Part shown: one piece after another, positions 1-9,647 of the stretch
Position numbering within the stretch: position 1 is the stretch's first letter
Layout of the letters: each line of letters starts with the position of its first letter
NCBI GenBank assembly: GCA_030644725.1
Contig: CP130629.1
Span: forward strand, 1,962,795 to 2,026,794
Source: Candidatus Electrothrix communis
GTDB taxonomy: Bacteria > Desulfobacterota > Desulfobulbia > Desulfobulbales > Desulfobulbaceae
DNA: 64,000 nucleotides
Reading direction: 5' to 3'
Translations under genes and position numbers: made by a program
The notes under the pieces: model-generated
What the model was told of the DNA's origin: nothing
The model's input: only the letters and a program-made list of their open reading frames with translations
Databases searched by the model: none

Positions 1-2
1 AT

Positions 3-119
3 AGAAATTCACTTGCAAAACAACACCAGCCCATCTACTTTAACAGTGTTTATGTTGCAGAGATATCTCAGGTGCCGCTCCCGGAACGGAAGCGAAAAAA
101 CTTCAAAAATGCCTATTAA
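3..119 (+). CDS. C-terminal end of an unidentified protein (cut by window edge)
   Basis: Frame 3 is open from the window edge to a TAA at 117-119. It reads as a plausible basic C-terminus containing VYVAEISQVPLPERKRKN. Frame 1 is also open, across this stretch into the next gene, but its composition looks less protein-like. Only about 38 residues are visible, so no family can be named. If real, it ends 47 bases before the phosphorylase start and may be the upstream gene of the same transcript. Confidence 0.35.
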   Translation, partial: RNSLAKQHQPIYFNSVYVAEISQVPLPERKRKNFKNAY

Positions 120-166
120 CTTAAAGCAAAAGGCAAATTCATTTAACGAGGCATCCAGAACCAGAC

Positions 167-2365
167 GTGACCAATAAAAAACCGATCAACATCAACTCTG
201 TCGAAGAATTAACCTGTAAGAATAAGTTCGGTACGTTTTTCGGGGTTCCCCAGTCTGTTTTTGATCAGGTCTGGCAGGAACTCAGCAGTCCGAAAAAAAA
301 CTCCGTTGCCTATGTTTCTATGGAGATCGGCGCGGATCCGGATATTTTTCATCCTGTGCAGGATTTTCTCAAAGAAGAAAAATATACGAAAAGTGCTGAT
401 CCGAATATCCAGAAACTGCTGGATAAATATCTTCAGGGGCCACGAAAAATCCCTAATTACAGCGGTGGATTAGGCGTACTTGCCGGAGACACCCTTAAGA
501 GCTTCGCAGACACCCATATACCGGTCATGGCCGTTTCTCTGCTGTATAGAGAAGGCTATTTTTCCCAACTTGTTGATTCCCGAGTCGGTCAGATTGATCA
601 AGCTACAACTTGGTCCCCGGAAACAACACCGACCCTCTTTCAATTGCAAGATCCTGAACAGCCGGGACAGCCGTTGGAAATCACGGTTCCTTTTTTCAAT
701 GAATACGATCATCCCACCGAGGCCAAGGCCCATGTCTGGATGAAAATGGAAGTCAGCGAGGAACTGGATTATTTTGTGCCGGAATTCCTTCTAGATTACT
801 CCATCCCCTCTTCTCCGCCTTGGGTCCGTGAAGCAGGTCTACGCTTATATAATGCCAAATCGGCCATTATGAAGGCGAATCAGCGCCGTATGCTCGGCTC
901 AGGTATTCTACCGTTGACCGAGGCTCTCGGGCTGACTCCCAACACCATCCATCTGAACGAACAGCATGGGGTTACCGTGACCCTCCATCTGATACTCCGC
1001 CAGCTGGAAAAAACACTGGGCAAAGATTTTGGAACGGCTATGCGGGATGAAGATATCATGGCTGCCGCCCGAGAGGTTGAACAGCATATCGTCTACACCA
1101 TCCATACGCCGGTCAAAGCCGGACACGACCGATTCGCTCGCTCCCTCTACACCGGCATCAGCCACGAAACCTGTCATCATATTCTCAACCTGCTAGCCAG
1201 TGATGCAGACTCTCCCCATGAGTATAATTTTACCGCCTTTGCCATGCGGGTCAACCGGACTATCAACAGTGTCAGTCGGTTGCATCGTGATGTTACCAGA
1301 AAACAATTTCCGGACGTGGCTGACAAGATCAAGGCGATTACCAACGGTGTCCATCATCTCTCTTGGATCAGCGAAACAAGAGCCAAGCTCTTTGACGATA
1401 TCGAAGAGCTGGCAGGCTGGCGTGATGATCCCGGTGTTTTTGCCCATATGGAACTGCGTGACGAGCAATCTTTTCGAAAGCAGTTACAACAGGCCTGGTA
1501 CCAGGACAATCAAAGACTGATAGAGTATATCAATACAATGCTCTCGGACCACCGTACCCAGATGGATACCACCTGGATTGATCCGCCCAACTACCTCTCT
1601 CATCAGCTCCCGGAAGACTCCCGTCTGCTTCCCGGCGTATTTACTGTGGGATTTGCGCGACGATTCTCCACCTATAAGCGTGCGGATCTTATTTTTGATG
1701 ACATTCCCGCCTTAGCTGATATCCTGGTGAAAAATAATTGGCGCATTAATTTCCTTTTTGCTGGCAAGGCCCATCCCCAGGACGAACCAGGCAAGTCCGT
1801 ACTGAAACTCATTCTGGATAATCAAGAAGAGCTGTATACCCGGAGTAACGGCTTGGCCCAGCTTATTTTCATTCCCGGCTATGACATGCGGATTGCCAAG
1901 ATGATGGTTTCCGGTGTACATACTTGGCTCAACAGCCCCAAACGCCCCTTGGAGGCATCCGGAACCAGCGGTATGAAAGCAGCCATGAACGGCGTCCCCA
2001 ACCTCAGCGTTATGGACGGCTGGTGGGTGGAAGGATACCACGAAGGAGCAACAGGATGGAAATTCGGCTATGATGGCCCTCTCAATGCCGACAGCCTCAG
2101 TGAGCATCCAGACACCCTCCTGTATGCTGAAGACTCACAGTCCTTTTACCGGCTCCTGCCCAAGGTACTTGAGCTGTTCTACGAGCGTCATGACGAATAC
2201 ATGCAGCTTGCCATCAATAATCTGCGACTTAATGTCCCCATATTCAACACCCACCGAATGGCTGCTGAATACGTCAGCAAATACGACCTTGAGCTTCCCG
2301 CAGAGACTGACGCACGTATAAAGGACTTTCAGAAACTCTACCAAAGTGAGCCCTCTGATGGCTGA
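167..2365 (+). CDS. glgP: Alpha-glucan (glycogen/maltodextrin) phosphorylase
   Basis: This is a 732-residue GT35 phosphorylase. The family removes terminal glucose from alpha-1,4-glucans with phosphate, giving glucose-1-phosphate in the cytoplasm. The pyridoxal-phosphate attachment motif EASGTSGMKAAMNG is intact, with the lysine at residue 604, and is followed by the usual NLSVMDGWWVEGY. Further family landmarks are SGGLGVLAGD near residue 100 and HLNEQHG near residue 265. The length fits the shorter bacterial/archaeal phosphorylase branch rather than the roughly 800-residue E. coli type. The start is GTG, and the upstream Shine-Dalgarno is weak. It begins a three-gene plus-strand run with an unknown protein (51 bases downstream) and a radical SAM protein, which suggests one transcript. 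The exact substrate, glycogen or maltodextrin, cannot be told from sequence. Confidence 0.93.
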   Translation: MTNKKPININSVEELTCKNKFGTFFGVPQSVFDQVWQELSSPKKNSVAYVSMEIGADPDIFHPVQDFLKEEKYTKSADPNIQKLLDKYLQGPRKIPNYSGGLGVLAGDTLKSFADTHIPVMAVSLLYREGYFSQLVDSRVGQIDQATTWSPETTPTLFQLQDPEQPGQPLEITVPFFNEYDHPTEAKAHVWMKMEVSEELDYFVPEFLLDYSIPSSPPWVREAGLRLYNAKSAIMKANQRRMLGSGILPLTEALGLTPNTIHLNEQHGVTVTLHLILRQLEKTLGKDFGTAMRDEDIMAAAREVEQHIVYTIHTPVKAGHDRFARSLYTGISHETCHHILNLLASDADSPHEYNFTAFAMRVNRTINSVSRLHRDVTRKQFPDVADKIKAITNGVHHLSWISETRAKLFDDIEELAGWRDDPGVFAHMELRDEQSFRKQLQQAWYQDNQRLIEYINTMLSDHRTQMDTTWIDPPNYLSHQLPEDSRLLPGVFTVGFARRFSTYKRADLIFDDIPALADILVKNNWRINFLFAGKAHPQDEPGKSVLKLILDNQEELYTRSNGLAQLIFIPGYDMRIAKMMVSGVHTWLNSPKRPLEASGTSGMKAAMNGVPNLSVMDGWWVEGYHEGATGWKFGYDGPLNADSLSEHPDTLLYAEDSQSFYRLLPKVLELFYERHDEYMQLAINNLRLNVPIFNTHRMAAEYVSKYDLELPAETDARIKDFQKLYQSEPSDG

Positions 2366-2415
2366 GTGCGGACACTGAATGCGGAAGTAAGTAAAAAGAC
2401 AAGGAGAAAAAAATT

Positions 2416-2835
2416 ATGGCCCGTCATATTAACCCGAGCAGATCAACAAATAAAGCGATTGACGCCCTTGATCGGAAACGAGAAAGAGAACGTCGCTTCA
2501 TCCTGAACAAGGCCAGAGATAATGCGCAGGACTTGGCAACAATTCTGGTTCAGCGACTTATGGACGACCATATCATCGAAACCAATGATGTCCATGCCAT
2601 CCAGCAGGGGGTTGAACGACAACTGCGAGAACCAGCAGACATGGAGGAATTCGAGATTCGCTTAAAAGTCGCGGACATTCGAACCCTTGTTCCAGACCCT
2701 AACATCCTCACGCTTTACCTGACAGCCTATGTCATTGATGACCTCATCAAACATCCTAAGATCCAGGATGTGTTTGGTGACGATCTTGACGTGTATAATG
2801 CTGTTGACAGCGTGCTGAGCAAATTAAAGAAATAA
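2416..2835 (+). CDS. Conserved-looking hypothetical protein
   Basis: A 139-residue soluble protein with no signal peptide or membrane segment. The N-terminus is very basic (RKRERERRF), and the rest is predicted mainly helical, with many acidic and leucine residues. I do not recognise a family. The AAGGAG about nine bases before ATG is a strong ribosome-binding site. It sits 51 bases after the phosphorylase gene, and its stop is followed by the GTG start of the radical SAM gene after a single base, so translational coupling to that gene is likely. Its role may be linked to the radical SAM enzyme or to glycogen turnover, but this rests only on position. Confidence 0.75.
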   Translation: MARHINPSRSTNKAIDALDRKRERERRFILNKARDNAQDLATILVQRLMDDHIIETNDVHAIQQGVERQLREPADMEEFEIRLKVADIRTLVPDPNILTLYLTAYVIDDLIKHPKIQDVFGDDLDVYNAVDSVLSKLKK

Positions 2836-2836
2836 G

Positions 2837-4114
2837 GTGAGCAGTAATAAACCGACGTTGGTTTTCGCCAACAGTAAAGGTGAAATAAGAGATTATGAAG
2901 GGCTGACCATGGCCGGTGCCAGTGGGGAGCTTTTTCACTGCCCGGATCATGCAGAGCTGATAGAGTTGCCCGAAGGCAGCGAACTCTTTGTCCTGCCGGG
3001 CCGACTTCCCGTCGGCATTGAACCGGATACCGGGGAACCGGCCCTTCTGGATGCTGATCCCTATACCGGGGAAACAGACATATCCGCTGTTGCCGCCTTT
3101 ATGGCTCCGGCCCATACAGCTGTGTATACAGCTGCTTATCAGAGCCAAGAAAAAGCTCCGCTCCTTCCCCTGTTTGCCTACACAGCAGTAGGATGGATGG
3201 ATGGAAAATTTTGGGTGGCCGCCTTTCGCAGCGATCAGGATAACCGCCAGGACATTGCTGGATTTAACCAGAATCTCATCAACAAACGGACTGAAAAAAA
3301 ACTCAGGCAACACCGGGACAACCGCCTGATCCAGCATCTGGGTAAATGCTGCCTGACCTACGGCTGCCCGGCGGCCCGTAATTATTTCCTCGGGCGCTGG
3401 GAAGCACCATTGCCCAGTTCACCAGACTGTAATGCCTCCTGCGTGGGCTGCATCTCGCTCCAGCCTTCAGGCTGCTGCCCGTCCACCCAGGATCGGATCC
3501 GCTTTGCCCCGACAGCCCGTGAAATCGCTGAAATTGCGATCCCGCATCTGAAGAATGCTCCCCGCCCGGTGGTCAGCTTCGGTCAGGGCTGCGAGGGAGA
3601 ACCGCTGCTTCAGGCATCAACCTTGGAAAAATCAATTCATATGATCCGCCAGCAGACCACGAAAGGCACGATCAACCTGAACACTAATGCCAGCCTGCCC
3701 GATGCGGTGGAAAAACTGGCTACAGCTGGCCTTGATTCCATCCGAGTCTCCATGAATTCGGCTCGCCCTGACTTTCATCAGCGTTATTATCGTCCATCAG
3801 GCTTTTCCTTCAAAGACGTTCGCCGTTCCATTGAGGTGATGAAAGCGGCAGGCAAGCATGTTTCCCTGAATTATTTCATCCTGCCCGGCTTTACCGATGA
3901 TCCTGAGGAGTACGCTGCATTATGCGAGCTTATCGCCTCAACAGCACCTGATCTTATTCAGCTGCGTAATCTGAATATGGACCCGGAACAGTACAGAAAG
4001 GCTGTCCAGCACGCACCGCAGAATCCCCCCTTGGGTATGCTGCACTGGCTGGAGAGCTTAAAAAAGCAGTTCCCTGCGCTCAAATTCGGTTATTTCAACC
4101 CCTGCCTGAATTGA
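2837..4114 (+). CDS. Radical SAM domain protein
   Basis: A 425-residue protein. The [4Fe-4S]/SAM motif CNASCVGC (CxxxCxxC) has its cysteines at residues 198, 202 and 205, followed by more cysteines (SGCCPS). A GQGCEGEP stretch near residue 255 resembles the GEP motif that contacts SAM. About 190 residues precede the cluster motif and form a separate N-terminal domain that I do not recognise. The reaction is unknown. The GTG start lies one base after the previous stop, which supports coupled translation with the 2416-2835 gene. Downstream lies a palindromic repeat and a convergent dihydrouridine synthase gene. Confidence 0.85.
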   Translation: MSSNKPTLVFANSKGEIRDYEGLTMAGASGELFHCPDHAELIELPEGSELFVLPGRLPVGIEPDTGEPALLDADPYTGETDISAVAAFMAPAHTAVYTAAYQSQEKAPLLPLFAYTAVGWMDGKFWVAAFRSDQDNRQDIAGFNQNLINKRTEKKLRQHRDNRLIQHLGKCCLTYGCPAARNYFLGRWEAPLPSSPDCNASCVGCISLQPSGCCPSTQDRIRFAPTAREIAEIAIPHLKNAPRPVVSFGQGCEGEPLLQASTLEKSIHMIRQQTTKGTINLNTNASLPDAVEKLATAGLDSIRVSMNSARPDFHQRYYRPSGFSFKDVRRSIEVMKAAGKHVSLNYFILPGFTDDPEEYAALCELIASTAPDLIQLRNLNMDPEQYRKAVQHAPQNPPLGMLHWLESLKKQFPALKFGYFNPCLN

Positions 4115-4200
4115 CCTGTTTGGTTGGTCGAGTTCATCTCTGCTTATCCCGATCAGGAATTATTCAGAAAATAAGCCCCCCTTTTTTAGGTGCTGAGATC

Positions 4201-4271
4201 GTAGGGTTCAGGTCCCCGTGCCTGACCTGAACTGTCACCCCGCCGGGCAAACACAGGGGTTTTGCCCCTAC
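4201..4271. repeat. REP-like palindromic intergenic repeat
   Basis: The unit begins GTAGGGTTCAGG and ends TTTGCCCCTAC, with internal palindromes (GTGCCTGAC, CCGGGCAAACACAGGGG). The same arms, GTAGGGGC and GCCCCTAC, recur at 19403, 44746, 44838, 45704, 50046, 52618 and 59039. This copy lies between convergent genes and runs over the stop codon of the dihydrouridine synthase gene. Confidence 0.75.
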
Positions 4272-5305
4272 TCTTGTTGAATCCCTCGCCCCATCAACAA
4301 CGCAGTAACCACCGCCAGCCGTTGTTCGGCTTCCGCCACCCCCTGCTCATCACTCCGCTGAAAAAAAGCACAGGCCCTCTGCCACGCCTGTTCAACTGAG
4401 CCAGCGCCCTGGACCGCACAGGCCAAGGTATGCCCAAAAAAATAATTCTTAGCAAAATAATGGGTAAACTCCTTCATCCTGCCGAGACGCCGCTCCTGAA
4501 CAAAACGGAGCAAAGCAACAACAAAATCAGCGTACACCGCAGGCAAACAGATCTCGACCTTCGGGATATCAATACCGTACACCTCTCTGGCAATATCGGC
4601 AAAGAGCCAGGGCGTATAGGCGGCCCCGCGACCGATCATGAGCCCATCCGCATTGCTGACCTGCAAGCATTTTTTCGCATCTGCCACTGAAAGGACAGAG
4701 CCGTTAGCAATCACCGGGATGGATACCCATTCTTTGACCTTGGCCACCCATTGCCAATGGGGTTTCCGACAAAAGGCCTCCTTGCGTAGGCGGGCATGCA
4801 CGGTCAGCAGATCAATCCCCTCTCCTTCCAACATCTGACAAAAACTCTGTAATTTTTCTTCGGAAAAAGATTCACCAAGTCTGATCTTGGCTGTCAGAGG
4901 CAATGCTGTTTTCCTGCGGGCTTGGGCAATAATCTCACGAACAAGCTCCGGCGCATCCATCAACGAGCTACCGCCACCGGAACGACGTACCTTCGGGGCC
5001 GGGCAACCAAGATTGATATCAACAGCATCGGCATCCAAACGATGTAGGGCCTCTAAGGCTGGAGCAACCTCATCTGCTGCTCGCACTAAGAGCTGGTAAG
5101 AAAGCGGCTTTTCCTGTTCTGTTCGAACAAGAAAAGGAGAGAGGTGCTTATTTTCCACAGGGAGCTTGCTAGCTGCAAGCATCTCTGTGGACAGCAGCCC
5201 CACCCCTCCGAATTGGAGCAGAAGAGTACGCAGGGCGGAATGGGTCAAGCCAGCCATGGGCGCCAGCAATAAGGGGGGGGCAAGCTGAAGATCTTTTATT
5301 TTCAT
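4268..5305 (-). CDS. tRNA-dihydrouridine synthase (Dus family)
   Basis: A 345-residue FMN enzyme of the Dus family, which reduces specific uridines in the tRNA D-loop to dihydrouridine with NAD(P)H. The start LAPPLLLAPMAGLTHSALR is the usual flavin-binding opening. DINLGCPAPKVRRSGGGSSL contains the catalytic cysteine (residue 101). HARLRKE near residue 175, PVIANGSV near 200 and GLMIGRGA near 225 are the other conserved blocks. Which uridines it modifies cannot be assigned. It is transcribed alone, towards the radical SAM gene. Its stop codon is inside a palindromic repeat, which may act as the shared 3' hairpin of both transcripts. Confidence 0.93.
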   Translation of the reverse strand: MKIKDLQLAPPLLLAPMAGLTHSALRTLLLQFGGVGLLSTEMLAASKLPVENKHLSPFLVRTEQEKPLSYQLLVRAADEVAPALEALHRLDADAVDINLGCPAPKVRRSGGGSSLMDAPELVREIIAQARRKTALPLTAKIRLGESFSEEKLQSFCQMLEGEGIDLLTVHARLRKEAFCRKPHWQWVAKVKEWVSIPVIANGSVLSVADAKKCLQVSNADGLMIGRGAAYTPWLFADIAREVYGIDIPKVEICLPAVYADFVVALLRFVQERRLGRMKEFTHYFAKNYFFGHTLACAVQGAGSVEQAWQRACAFFQRSDEQGVAEAEQRLAVVTALLMGRGIQQE

Positions 5306-5452
5306 CCTGGGGTCGAAGCCTCTATACCAATAGAAAATTCCTTGTTACGCAGTCAAAAAAAACGAAGCATGCTTTTTTAGCACAAGCAATCTGTATAAAA
5401 AACACACCTACCATCTTTATAAAACTTGACTTATCAGCAAATCGTTTTATAA

Positions 5453-5483
5453 GTGACAATTATTATTTTATAAAAATTATCAC
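5453..5483. promoter_or_regulatory. Putative Fur/PerR-type operator dyad
   Basis: A 31-base AT-rich interrupted palindrome: arm GTGACAATTATTA against TAAAAATTATCAC. It resembles the TTATAAT-type inverted repeats bound by Fur and PerR. It lies about 220 bases upstream of the Fur-family gene, which suggests autoregulation. The distance is long, and the site is inferred by eye. Confidence 0.35.
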
Positions 5484-5653
5484 CTTGCTATTTTACAACA
5501 TACTACATCGTGCTGTATCCTTTTTACTCTGGGAGAGAGCAGCAGTAGAACCTCTTGTGAGACATTATTGCAAATCGAAAAATGTAACTCTTGTACATAG
5601 ATCCATGCACGTCCCACCTCCTTTGTTACAAGGAGAAGGTTGGAGACTGCTCC

Positions 5654-5674
5654 GCCTCAAAAGCACATTGAGGC
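5654..5674 (+). terminator. Small hairpin followed by T-rich sequence
   Basis: GCCTCAA pairs with TTGAGGC around a seven-base loop, and is followed by TTATCATTTTTC. The structure sits 30 bases before the Fur-family start codon, so it may be an attenuator or leader element rather than the end of an upstream gene. The evidence is weak. Confidence 0.3.
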
Positions 5675-5704
5675 TTATCATTTTTCATTAAAAAAGAGAA
5701 AGAT

Positions 5705-6145
5705 ATGAATACACCGGAATCCATGATCCGCCTGACAACCCAACGTCAAATTTTGCTCGAAGAGCTCTCCAAGGTCAAAAGCCATCCAACGGCATGTGAA
5801 CTCTATGAGATGGTACGAAGACGACTACCCAGAATCGGGTTAGGCACGGTGTACAGAAATCTTGAACTCATGGCTGATTCCGGCATGATCCTCAAGCTCG
5901 AACTCGGGGGAGCGCAAAAACGTTTTGACGCCACAACCGATCCCCATTATCATGTTCGGTGTTCTGTCTGCGGAAAAATGGATGATATCACTGTTGATGT
6001 ACAGGAAAAAATCACAGATAATGCCGCCAAGAAGACTTCTTATAAAATCCTAGGGCATAATGTGGAATTCACCGGCGAGTGCCCTGCCTGTCAAAAAGCT
6101 AAGGCAACTGGAAAGAAGACAAGGAAGGCTGGCGCAGCAGCTTAA
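5705..6145 (+). CDS. Fur-family metalloregulator (PerR-like)
   Basis: A 146-residue winged-helix repressor of the Fur family. The N-terminal DNA-binding part includes GLGTVYRNLELMADSG, the recognition-helix signature. The dimerisation part carries DPHYHVRCSVCG and ECPACQ, giving structural-zinc cysteine pairs at 86/89 and 126/129 and histidines at 81 and 83. The C-terminal tail is lysine/alanine-rich. The pattern fits PerR or generic Fur; the exact metal or peroxide sensing cannot be decided from these motifs. An AGAAAGA stretch is a weak ribosome-binding site before ATG. It converges with tyrS. Confidence 0.88.
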   Translation: MNTPESMIRLTTQRQILLEELSKVKSHPTACELYEMVRRRLPRIGLGTVYRNLELMADSGMILKLELGGAQKRFDATTDPHYHVRCSVCGKMDDITVDVQEKITDNAAKKTSYKILGHNVEFTGECPACQKAKATGKKTRKAGAAA

Positions 6146-6221
6146 ACCTTATAAGCCTGCGTATACTCCCTTTCCCTCGTTTCCTCTCATGATCCTTCTT
6201 CCACCACCCTAGGTGGGTTGG

Positions 6222-7445
6222 TTAGTGATCAAGAGAGAAGGAGGCCTTGCAGAAACGACGCTTGCCAACCTTGAGGAGCACCTCTGCGTCTGTGGGGATT
6301 TCTGCGTTCACATCTGCAATCTTATCACCGTTCACAGAGACAGCGTTTTGTTTGACCATCCGCCGCCCCTCTGAGGTTGATTGCACCAGCCCGGCTTCAT
6401 GCAGCAGTTTGGGCAGCCAAATGGATTCGCCTTCCACGATAATATTCTTTTCCGGGATCTCGTCAGGGAGCTCGTGGCGCTTAAAGACCTGCTCAAAATT
6501 CTTTTCCGCTGCTTCCGCTGCATCCTGATCATGGAAGCGAGCCACTAACTCCTTAGCAAGCTGCACCTTGACCGCTTTGGGATGGACTCTCCCCTGTTCC
6601 ATATCCTGCTTTAACAGAGCAATCTCTTCCAGAGTCAAATCACTGAGCAACTCATAATACCGGAACATGAGCTCATCGCTCATGGAAAGGACCTTCCCAA
6701 AAATATTATCTGCTGATTCGGAAATGCCGATATAGTTGTCCAGCGATTTACTCATCTTATTGACCCCATCCAGGCCCTCCAGCAGAGGCATGGTCAGGAC
6801 AACCTGGGGCGGGATTCCGCGAGAACGCTGCATTTCTCGACCCATGAGCAGATTAAACAGCTGATCAGTCCCGCCCAGCTCCACATCAGCCTTCAGGGCA
6901 ACAGAATCATACCCCTGAATGAGCGGGTAAAAAAACTCGTGAATGGAGATGGGGCGATGTGCTTCAAAACGTTTTTTAAAATCATCCCGTTCCAGCATAC
7001 GGGCCACGGTCAGCTCAGAAGCCAGATGAACCATCTCGTACGAAGAAAGCTCACCCAGCCATGCTGAGTTAAAAACCACCGTGGTCTTTGCCGGATCCAA
7101 AATCTTAAAGACCTGCTGCTTATAGGTCTCGGCATTACGGGCGATATCGTCGCGGGTCAGCGGTGGCCTGGTTTCCGACTTACCGGTCGGGTCCCCGATC
7201 AGGCCGGTAAAATCACCGATCAAAAAATTAACGGTATGCCCGAGCTGCTGGAACTGGCGCAGCTTCTGTAACAGCACGGTATGCCCCAGATGAAGGTCAG
7301 GAGCAGTGGGATCAAACCCCGCCTTGATAACCAGCGGTTCATCCTTTTCTATGGCCTTCCTGAGCTTTTTTTCCAGGTCTTCCCGAGAAAGGAGCTCGGC
7401 ACAGCCACGTTCTATGAGTGCAATTTGTTCCTCAACGGATTTCAT
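6222..7445 (-). CDS. tyrS: Tyrosyl-tRNA synthetase
   Basis: A class I aminoacyl-tRNA synthetase that charges tRNA-Tyr. HLGH (residues 55-58 counting from the longest frame) is the HIGH motif, and KMSKS (233-237) is the second nucleotide-binding motif. The C-terminus has the S4 RNA-binding fold ([18 protein letters not shown]). The frame can be extended to a GTG at 7454. However, AAGGAG overlapping the end of rny is 11 bases from the ATG at 7445 and only two bases from the GTG, so I chose 7445. The gene follows rny by 15 bases and is probably cotranscribed with it. Confidence 0.95.
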   Translation of the reverse strand: MKSVEEQIALIERGCAELLSREDLEKKLRKAIEKDEPLVIKAGFDPTAPDLHLGHTVLLQKLRQFQQLGHTVNFLIGDFTGLIGDPTGKSETRPPLTRDDIARNAETYKQQVFKILDPAKTTVVFNSAWLGELSSYEMVHLASELTVARMLERDDFKKRFEAHRPISIHEFFYPLIQGYDSVALKADVELGGTDQLFNLLMGREMQRSRGIPPQVVLTMPLLEGLDGVNKMSKSLDNYIGISESADNIFGKVLSMSDELMFRYYELLSDLTLEEIALLKQDMEQGRVHPKAVKVQLAKELVARFHDQDAAEAAEKNFEQVFKRHELPDEIPEKNIIVEGESIWLPKLLHEAGLVQSTSEGRRMVKQNAVSVNGDKIADVNAEIPTDAEVLLKVGKRRFCKASFSLDH

Positions 7446-7460
7446 AATTCCCACAGCTCC

Positions 7461-9026
7461 TTATTTCGCGTACTCGACAGCTCGGGTTTCCCGAATCACC
7501 GTCACTCTAATCTGTCCCGGATAGGTCAATTGCTCCTCAATGGACTTGGCAATATCACGACTCAACAGCATGGCATCATCATCATGCACTTTTTGGCTGT
7601 CCACGATAATCCGCAAATCACGGCCCGCCTGCACAGCATAGGATTTATCAACCCCTTCAAATGCATTAGCTATATGTTCAAGATCTTCCAAACGCTTCAC
7701 ATAGCTCTGCAGCATCTCTTTCCGGGCACCTGGACGGGCTCCTGACAGGGCATCCGCTGATTGCACCAAGACATCAAGAACGCTTTTAGGTGGAAGATCC
7801 TCATGATGGGCACCCACGGCATAAACAATATCATCGGCCTCACCGTATTTTTTCACCAGATCACGCCCGATCATCGCATGGGAGCCTTCCACTTCGTGGT
7901 CCACGGCCTTGCCGATATCATGAAGCAAACCGGCCCGCTTGGCCTTTTTCACATCCAGGCCCAGTTCCGCCGCCATAACACCGCAGAGAAAGGCTACTTC
8001 CAGAGAATGCTGTAAAATATTCTGACCGTAGCTGGTCCGGTATTTCAACCGACCGATCAGATTCACCAATTCCACATGTACACCATGGGCATTGACGTCA
8101 AAGGTGGCCTGCTCACCAACCTCTTTAATCTCTACATCCAGCTCGCCAGTCACTTTGGCAACCACTTCTTCAATCCGGGCAGGATGAATTCTGCCGTCGG
8201 AGATCAGTTGGATCAGCGATTGGCGAGCCACTTCGCGCCGGATAGGGTTAAAACCGGAAAGGATCACTGCCTCCGGGGTGTCATCAATAATAATGTCAAT
8301 CCCGGTTGCCGCCTCGATCGCTCGAATATTCCGACCTTCACGACCAATAATCCGTCCCTTCATCTCATCGCTAGGGAGCGGTACCATGGATACTGTTTTA
8401 TCGGCAACATAATCACCGGCATAGCGGGCAATGGCCAACGCGAGGATATTCTTACCTTTCCGGTCAGCCTCAAGCTTCATCTCATTTTCAATACGGCTCA
8501 AACGCTTGGCCGCATCCATCCGCGCTTCGCTCTCTATGGAATCCATAAGCCGCTCTTTGGCCTGCTCACGGGTTATCCCAGAAATATTCTCCAGCTCGTA
8601 ACGCTGCTGATCAATAAGGGAGCTCAGTTCCTTTTCCCGTTCAACAACAGCCTGTTCACGACTGTTGATCATTTTTTCTCTTGCTTGAAGTCCCGACTCT
8701 TTCTTCTTCAGATCATTGAGTTCATCATGGACTTTATCAAGCTTCCGATCAAGCCTGAGCTGTTCATCTTTGAGCTCTTTACGGGACCCCTTTATTTCCT
8801 CTTCAGCTTCTTTTTTTGACTGATAAATTTCCTCTTTGACCTGAAGCAAACGCTCTTTCTTGATCTGCTCAGCTTCCTGAATAGCATTTTCTACAATCAG
8901 GCGCCCCTGCCCCTCAATGTCCGCCTGGTTCCCTTCAACAAACTTCTTTCTCAGCACAAAACCGACAGCTACCCCGGCTATTAATGCCAGAACAAAGAGA
9001 AGTACTGCCACACCGCTCATCATCAT
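7461..9026 (-). CDS. rny: Ribonuclease Y
   Basis: A 521-residue membrane-anchored endoribonuclease that initiates mRNA decay. The parts are in canonical order: an N-terminal transmembrane helix ([20 protein letters not shown]), a long charged coiled coil to about residue 200, a KH domain ([19 protein letters not shown]) and an HD phosphohydrolase domain with [12 protein letters not shown]. The length matches the family. It lies directly upstream of tyrS and downstream of the 6S RNA candidate. The roughly 600-base gap back to the 6S locus suggests its own promoter. Confidence 0.96.
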   Translation of the reverse strand: MMMSGVAVLLFVLALIAGVAVGFVLRKKFVEGNQADIEGQGRLIVENAIQEAEQIKKERLLQVKEEIYQSKKEAEEEIKGSRKELKDEQLRLDRKLDKVHDELNDLKKKESGLQAREKMINSREQAVVEREKELSSLIDQQRYELENISGITREQAKERLMDSIESEARMDAAKRLSRIENEMKLEADRKGKNILALAIARYAGDYVADKTVSMVPLPSDEMKGRIIGREGRNIRAIEAATGIDIIIDDTPEAVILSGFNPIRREVARQSLIQLISDGRIHPARIEEVVAKVTGELDVEIKEVGEQATFDVNAHGVHVELVNLIGRLKYRTSYGQNILQHSLEVAFLCGVMAAELGLDVKKAKRAGLLHDIGKAVDHEVEGSHAMIGRDLVKKYGEADDIVYAVGAHHEDLPPKSVLDVLVQSADALSGARPGARKEMLQSYVKRLEDLEHIANAFEGVDKSYAVQAGRDLRIIVDSQKVHDDDAMLLSRDIAKSIEEQLTYPGQIRVTVIRETRAVEYAK

Positions 9027-9135
9027 AGTATATTTACCTGATCTGTTATGCTGTATTGAAAGTAAACCGCATATTTCCCGCTCAACTGACGAAAACGGCT
9101 GACATTTTCAATAAATTATCAATGTTGACAATCTT

Positions 9136-9216
9136 GTGAAAAGTCCCAAAAATTCTTTTTTCACGGCGCAACTCATTGAGTTATCGTCGGCAAAAACGTA
9201 AGTTCTGACTTTTCAC
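9136..9216. repeat. 81-bp MITE-like palindromic element, copy 1
   Basis: Terminal inverted repeats GTGAAAAGTC and GACTTTTCAC bound a core with AACTCATTGAGTT, itself a near-perfect palindrome. Two more copies lie at 10604 and 25088. ATCAATGTT occurs on both sides (9118-9126 and 9223-9231) and could be a target duplication. No coding capacity. Confidence 0.75.
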
Positions 9217-9647
9217 CTGACCATCAATGTTAAGTCAAAAAAACAGGAGGAAACTTGAAACGGAAGGAAAAGAGAAGAGAAGAGAAGAAGCAATACACCA
9301 ACAGGGGTCCGCCGATGGAAATCTGCTTTCAAACGGATCAGAAGGACGCAGCTGAATGCGCTGCGAAAAGACATTATATTAAAAAATCTTTACAGATCGG
9401 AAGAATATATATCCGTTAAAAGACCTATGGATCATAACAGCAAAGAACCGAAGCAGGATCTCTCCTATCCTCCAGATATTTCACCGGAAAACACCCCTTT
9501 TTGAAGCACACCTAACTTCTCCGGAGCTCTTCCTACCGCACCGGAATCCCCCGGACATCTTACTCATACTGCCCAAGGATCTACACAACGGGACAAGGCA
9601 GCACGCAATACATACTGCCAAACGGCCCCCGAAAAACACTACAAAAA
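9217..9647. other. Intergenic region between 6S RNA candidate and rny
   Basis: About 430 bases without a credible reading frame. It has a purine-rich stretch (GAAGAGAAGAGAAGAAG) near 9270 and an AT-rich stretch near 9380-9420 that could hold the rny promoter on the minus strand. No tRNA or further RNA gene was recognised. Confidence 0.5.

Larger units (their letters stand above)
5306..5704. other. Divergent intergenic region upstream of the Fur-type gene
   Basis: About 400 bases between divergent genes. The right half is AT-rich and holds a dyad at 5453-5483 and a hairpin at 5654-5674, entered separately. Small reading frames here, such as 5485-5691, have no convincing start or composition. 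No RNA gene was recognised. Confidence 0.6.
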
